Shown in pieces: positions 6,071 to 8,360 of a stretch of DNA of 8,360 nt. This DNA comes from JBAVQS01 sp049694275 (GTDB lineage Bacteria > Chloroflexota > Anaerolineae > UBA4142 > SHND01). The translations under genes were made by a program, and so were the position numbers. How positions within the stretch are numbered: the first letter of the stretch is position 1; the number at the start of each line of letters is the position of its first letter. The notes beneath the pieces were generated by a model that was not told the origin of the DNA, did not search any database, and saw only the letters and a program-made list of their open reading frames with translations. The stretch is from positions 1-8,360 of the forward strand of contig JBAVQS010000155.1 in the NCBI GenBank assembly GCA_049694275.1, in the 5' to 3' direction.

Positions 6071-6076
6071 AAGGAG
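6071..6076 (+). promoter_or_regulatory. Ribosome binding site of the TPR/PAS sensor
   Basis: AAGGAG, a strong Shine-Dalgarno, ten bases before ATG 6087. The spacing is on the long side, and seven of the ten spacer bases are an uninterrupted C run (6080-6086). It fixes ATG 6087 as the start. Confidence 0.7.
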
Positions 6077-6086
6077 ACTCCCCCCC

Positions 6087-8345
6087 ATGCCTACTCTAGC
6101 TGAACTGGAAGCGCGCCTGGCCGGTGCGCAAACACGGCGCGAAGAAATTGACGCTCTCAATGAGCTCGCCTGGGCGTTGCGTTTGCGCGACTCGGCGCGC
6201 GCGGCCACACTCGGCGAGCGGGCATACGCTCTATCGAGCACAGGCGAATTTGCAGAGCAACCTTACCGCCACGGACAAGCGGCGAGTCTGGTCGCACATG
6301 CCTATTTAAATCGCCGGCAGAACAAGTTGGAGATGGCGCTCGCACAATGCTTTCAGGCGCTGGAAATCCTGGAGGGGGAAACGCCGGACCGTGTCCTCGT
6401 CGATTGCCTGCGCACAATCAGTTGGGTCCATTATTTTCTGGGCGATCACGGGATGGCTCTGCGTTATGGCTTACAGGCGCTCGAATTGGCCCGGGGCCTG
6501 CAGCTCAGAACCGAGGAGGCTGCCATCCTGGACGCCCTGGCAATGGTCTACGCCGCCGCGGGCGATACCGACCAGGCCATCCAAAATCATGCAACCGCGC
6601 TCAACCTGGCGCATCAGGTGGGAGATGAACGGCTCGAATTCAACGTGCTCAACAATAACGCCCTCGTCCTGATGGAACGCGGCGAATACGGGCGCGCGCT
6701 CGAATTGAGCAATGCGAGTTTAGAGATTGCGCGGCGGCTGGCTCTCGAAGAAGAGCAGATCGCCGCATCGGATACCCTCGGACAGATTTTGCACAAACTG
6801 GGCGAGGATGCACGCGCCGAGCAGGTATTGACAGAAACGGTCGCCATGTCCATCCAGACAGGGCAGGAGCTGGGACAGGCATACTGCCGGCTCAGCCTGG
6901 GCAAAATCTATCTGGCGCAGCACGACCTGGGCCGGGCGCAAGACCACCTGAGCCGCGCGCTGGAGATTGCGACCCAAACCGGCGCACGCCCGATTGAGAT
7001 GGAATGCCACACCCAACTGGCGCAAATCGCACAAGCGCAAAGCGACTGGCCCGCCGCGCTGGCGCACCATCAAGCAATGCATGCGCTGCACGCGAAACTC
7101 CATCAGGAGAATTCCAGCAGACTCATCGCCGCGCTGATGAGCGCACACCACGCCGAGGCCGCCCGGCGCGACGCCGACCTGTATTACCGGCAGGCGCAAG
7201 AGCTCGCGCGCCAGATTCAAGAGCACCAGCGCCTGGAAGCCGCCCTGCGCAAGAGCGAAGAGAAATATCATTCGGTCGTGGACGCGCTGGCCGAAGGGAT
7301 CACCTTACAGGATACACAGGGAGTGATTCTGGCCTGCAATACCAGCGCCGAACGGATTTTGGGGCTCTCGGCCAATCAGATGATGGGGCGCGCGTCGGTC
7401 GATCCCCGCTGGCGCGCCATTCACGAAGACGGCTCGCCGTTCCCCGGCGAGACCCATCCCTCCATGGAGACGCTGCGCACGGGCTTGTCGCTCAAGAACG
7501 TCATCATGGGCGTCCACAAACCGGATGACACATTGACCTGGATCTCGATCAACTCACAGCCGATATGGGCGCAAGGCCTGGAGACGCCGCAGGGTGTGGT
7601 CACCACTTTTGCAGAAATTAACGAGCTCAAGCAGGCGGACGAGGCCTTGCAAAAATGGGCGCACATCTTTGAACATACCGAAGTGGGAATTGTTGTCACC
7701 TCGGCGGACGGCATGACTTTGGAGCTATTGAACCCCGCGTTTGCCCGGATGCACGGGTATACGGTCCAGGAATTGACCGGACAGCCTGTGCTCACTGTAT
7801 TTGCTCCGGAAGTCCGGGCGGACCTGCCTATCCATCGCCAGCTTACCCACGAAAAAGGCCACCATGTATGGGAATCCATTCACATCCGTCAAGACGGCAC
7901 GCGTTTCCCCACCCAGATGGATGTCACGGAAGTCCACGATGCGCAGGGAAAGGTCCTCTATCGCGTGATCAACGTTCAGGATATTTCTGAGCGCAAGCAA
8001 GCGGAGGAAGCGCAGCGCAAGAGCGAGGCGCAATTCCGCGCCGTCGTCGAGAACAGTCACGACGGCATTCTGTTTTGCAATGCCAACGGGGTGGCTCAGT
8101 ATCGAAGCCCTTCCGAACAAACGATCAACGGGTATAGCAATGAGGAGCGAATCGGGCGCAGCGGATTCGAGATCATCCATCCGGACGATGTAGATGCCAC
8201 ACGCACCCAGTGGACCCAGGTCCTGCAACATCCGGGACGCCCTATCCAGCCAAGTATCGCGTCCGACATAAGGATGGAACCTGGCGCTGGCTCGAAGCCA
8301 CCGCGCAAAACCTGCTCGACAATCCGGATGTCCAGGCGATCGTGA
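6087..8345 (+). CDS. TPR and multi-PAS sensory protein, frameshifted in the third PAS domain
   Basis: Read without correction this is 752 residues. Residues 20-340 are helical TPR repeats, with typical pieces such as LGKIYLAQHDLGRAQDHLSR and ALVLMERGEYGRALELS. A coiled-coil-like linker follows (about 340-390). PAS1 spans about 388-516 (EEKYHSVVDALAEGI), PAS2 about 521-637 (HTEVGIVVTSADG, ending VINVQDISERKQAEE), and PAS3 starts near 645 (EAQFRAVVENSHDGILF). There is no signal peptide or membrane span, so it should be a cytoplasmic sensor using TPRs for protein contacts and PAS domains for signal sensing or dimerisation. The last 31 residues (from 722) are not PAS-like: the true PAS3 continuation is in another frame from base 8252, so one base appears lost near 8250. 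No histidine kinase, GGDEF or other output domain lies inside the window. The start is set by AAGGAG at 6071. The gene is divergent from the hydrolase lipoprotein. Confidence 0.85.
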   Translation: MPTLAELEARLAGAQTRREEIDALNELAWALRLRDSARAATLGERAYALSSTGEFAEQPYRHGQAASLVAHAYLNRRQNKLEMALAQCFQALEILEGETPDRVLVDCLRTISWVHYFLGDHGMALRYGLQALELARGLQLRTEEAAILDALAMVYAAAGDTDQAIQNHATALNLAHQVGDERLEFNVLNNNALVLMERGEYGRALELSNASLEIARRLALEEEQIAASDTLGQILHKLGEDARAEQVLTETVAMSIQTGQELGQAYCRLSLGKIYLAQHDLGRAQDHLSRALEIATQTGARPIEMECHTQLAQIAQAQSDWPAALAHHQAMHALHAKLHQENSSRLIAALMSAHHAEAARRDADLYYRQAQELARQIQEHQRLEAALRKSEEKYHSVVDALAEGITLQDTQGVILACNTSAERILGLSANQMMGRASVDPRWRAIHEDGSPFPGETHPSMETLRTGLSLKNVIMGVHKPDDTLTWISINSQPIWAQGLETPQGVVTTFAEINELKQADEALQKWAHIFEHTEVGIVVTSADGMTLELLNPAFARMHGYTVQELTGQPVLTVFAPEVRADLPIHRQLTHEKGHHVWESIHIRQDGTRFPTQMDVTEVHDAQGKVLYRVINVQDISERKQAEEAQRKSEAQFRAVVENSHDGILFCNANGVAQYRSPSEQTINGYSNEERIGRSGFEIIHPDDVDATRTQWTQVLQHPGRPIQPSIASDIRMEPGAGSKPPRKTCSTIRMSRRS

Positions 8346-8360
8346 TCACCCATCACGACA
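8250..8360 (+). pseudogene. Out-of-frame continuation of the sensor's third PAS domain (runs off window)
   Basis: From base 8252 the frame shifted by one relative to the sensor reads KYRVRHKDGTWRWLEATAQN, then LLDNPDVQAIVITHHD to the last base, with no stop. This is the expected second half of a PAS fold: the strand with R.KDGTWRW and the closing VI..HDITE-type strand. It joins the in-frame HPGRPIQ ending at 8249 if one base is restored between 8249 and 8252. The gene therefore continues past the window edge in this frame. Either the gene is truly mutated or the base is missing from the assembly. Confidence 0.8.

Noticed and set aside
6720..7271. A 183-codon minus-strand open frame opposite the TPR region
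   Set aside because: It is an antisense shadow of the TPR codons, and the sensor frame on the other strand shows continuous TPR and PAS homology.

Overview
The window looks like a piece of chromosome from a member of the Chloroflexota, probably Anaerolineae-like. This is inferred from moderately high GC content, lipoproteins with Thr/Pro/Ala-rich linkers, an NBR1-type Ig domain in a secreted protein, a long TPR-plus-multi-PAS sensor, and a two-halved 'eukaryotic-type' phosphofructokinase. No phylogenetic marker gene is present, so the assignment is a judgement from gene style. I see no tRNA, rRNA, CRISPR array, insertion sequence or phage gene.

Layout. Positions 1-381 (+) hold the C-terminal end of a 6-phosphofructokinase. 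A short GTAGGGGC-type inverted-repeat element follows and separates it from a convergent minus-strand block. Read in its direction of transcription (right to left), that block contains five genes. The first is a lipoprotein with a predicted papain/NlpC-P60-like cysteine hydrolase domain (5907-4960), which has its own promoter and a strong intrinsic terminator. The second is a multidomain lipoprotein (4831-3113) with an Ig domain, an NBR1-like Ig domain, another Ig-like domain and a duplicated C-terminal 'WCG' domain; it has its own promoter and Shine-Dalgarno. The last three are a complete ABC-2-type exporter (ATPase 3083-2034, permease 2037-1246, permease 1249-434), with genes overlapping by a few bases and all three opening with non-ATG starts.

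On the plus strand a divergent sensor gene starts at 6087. It encodes TPR repeats, a coiled coil and three PAS domains. The third PAS domain is broken by an apparent one-base deletion near 8250, after which the homologous sequence continues in another frame to the window edge. Any output domain (kinase, cyclase and so on) would lie beyond the window.

How the genes may work together. The two lipoproteins should be anchored on the outer face of the membrane and act on or bind cell-wall or surface material. The exporter lies only 29 bp behind the Ig/NBR1 lipoprotein with no visible terminator between them, so co-transcription is likely, but its substrate cannot be read from the sequence. The divergent sensor shares a 179-bp intergenic region with the hydrolase lipoprotein, with two sigma70-like promoters back to back. 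No metabolic link between the PFK and the rest is apparent. The best candidates for something new are the duplicated WCG domain and its pairing with the exporter.
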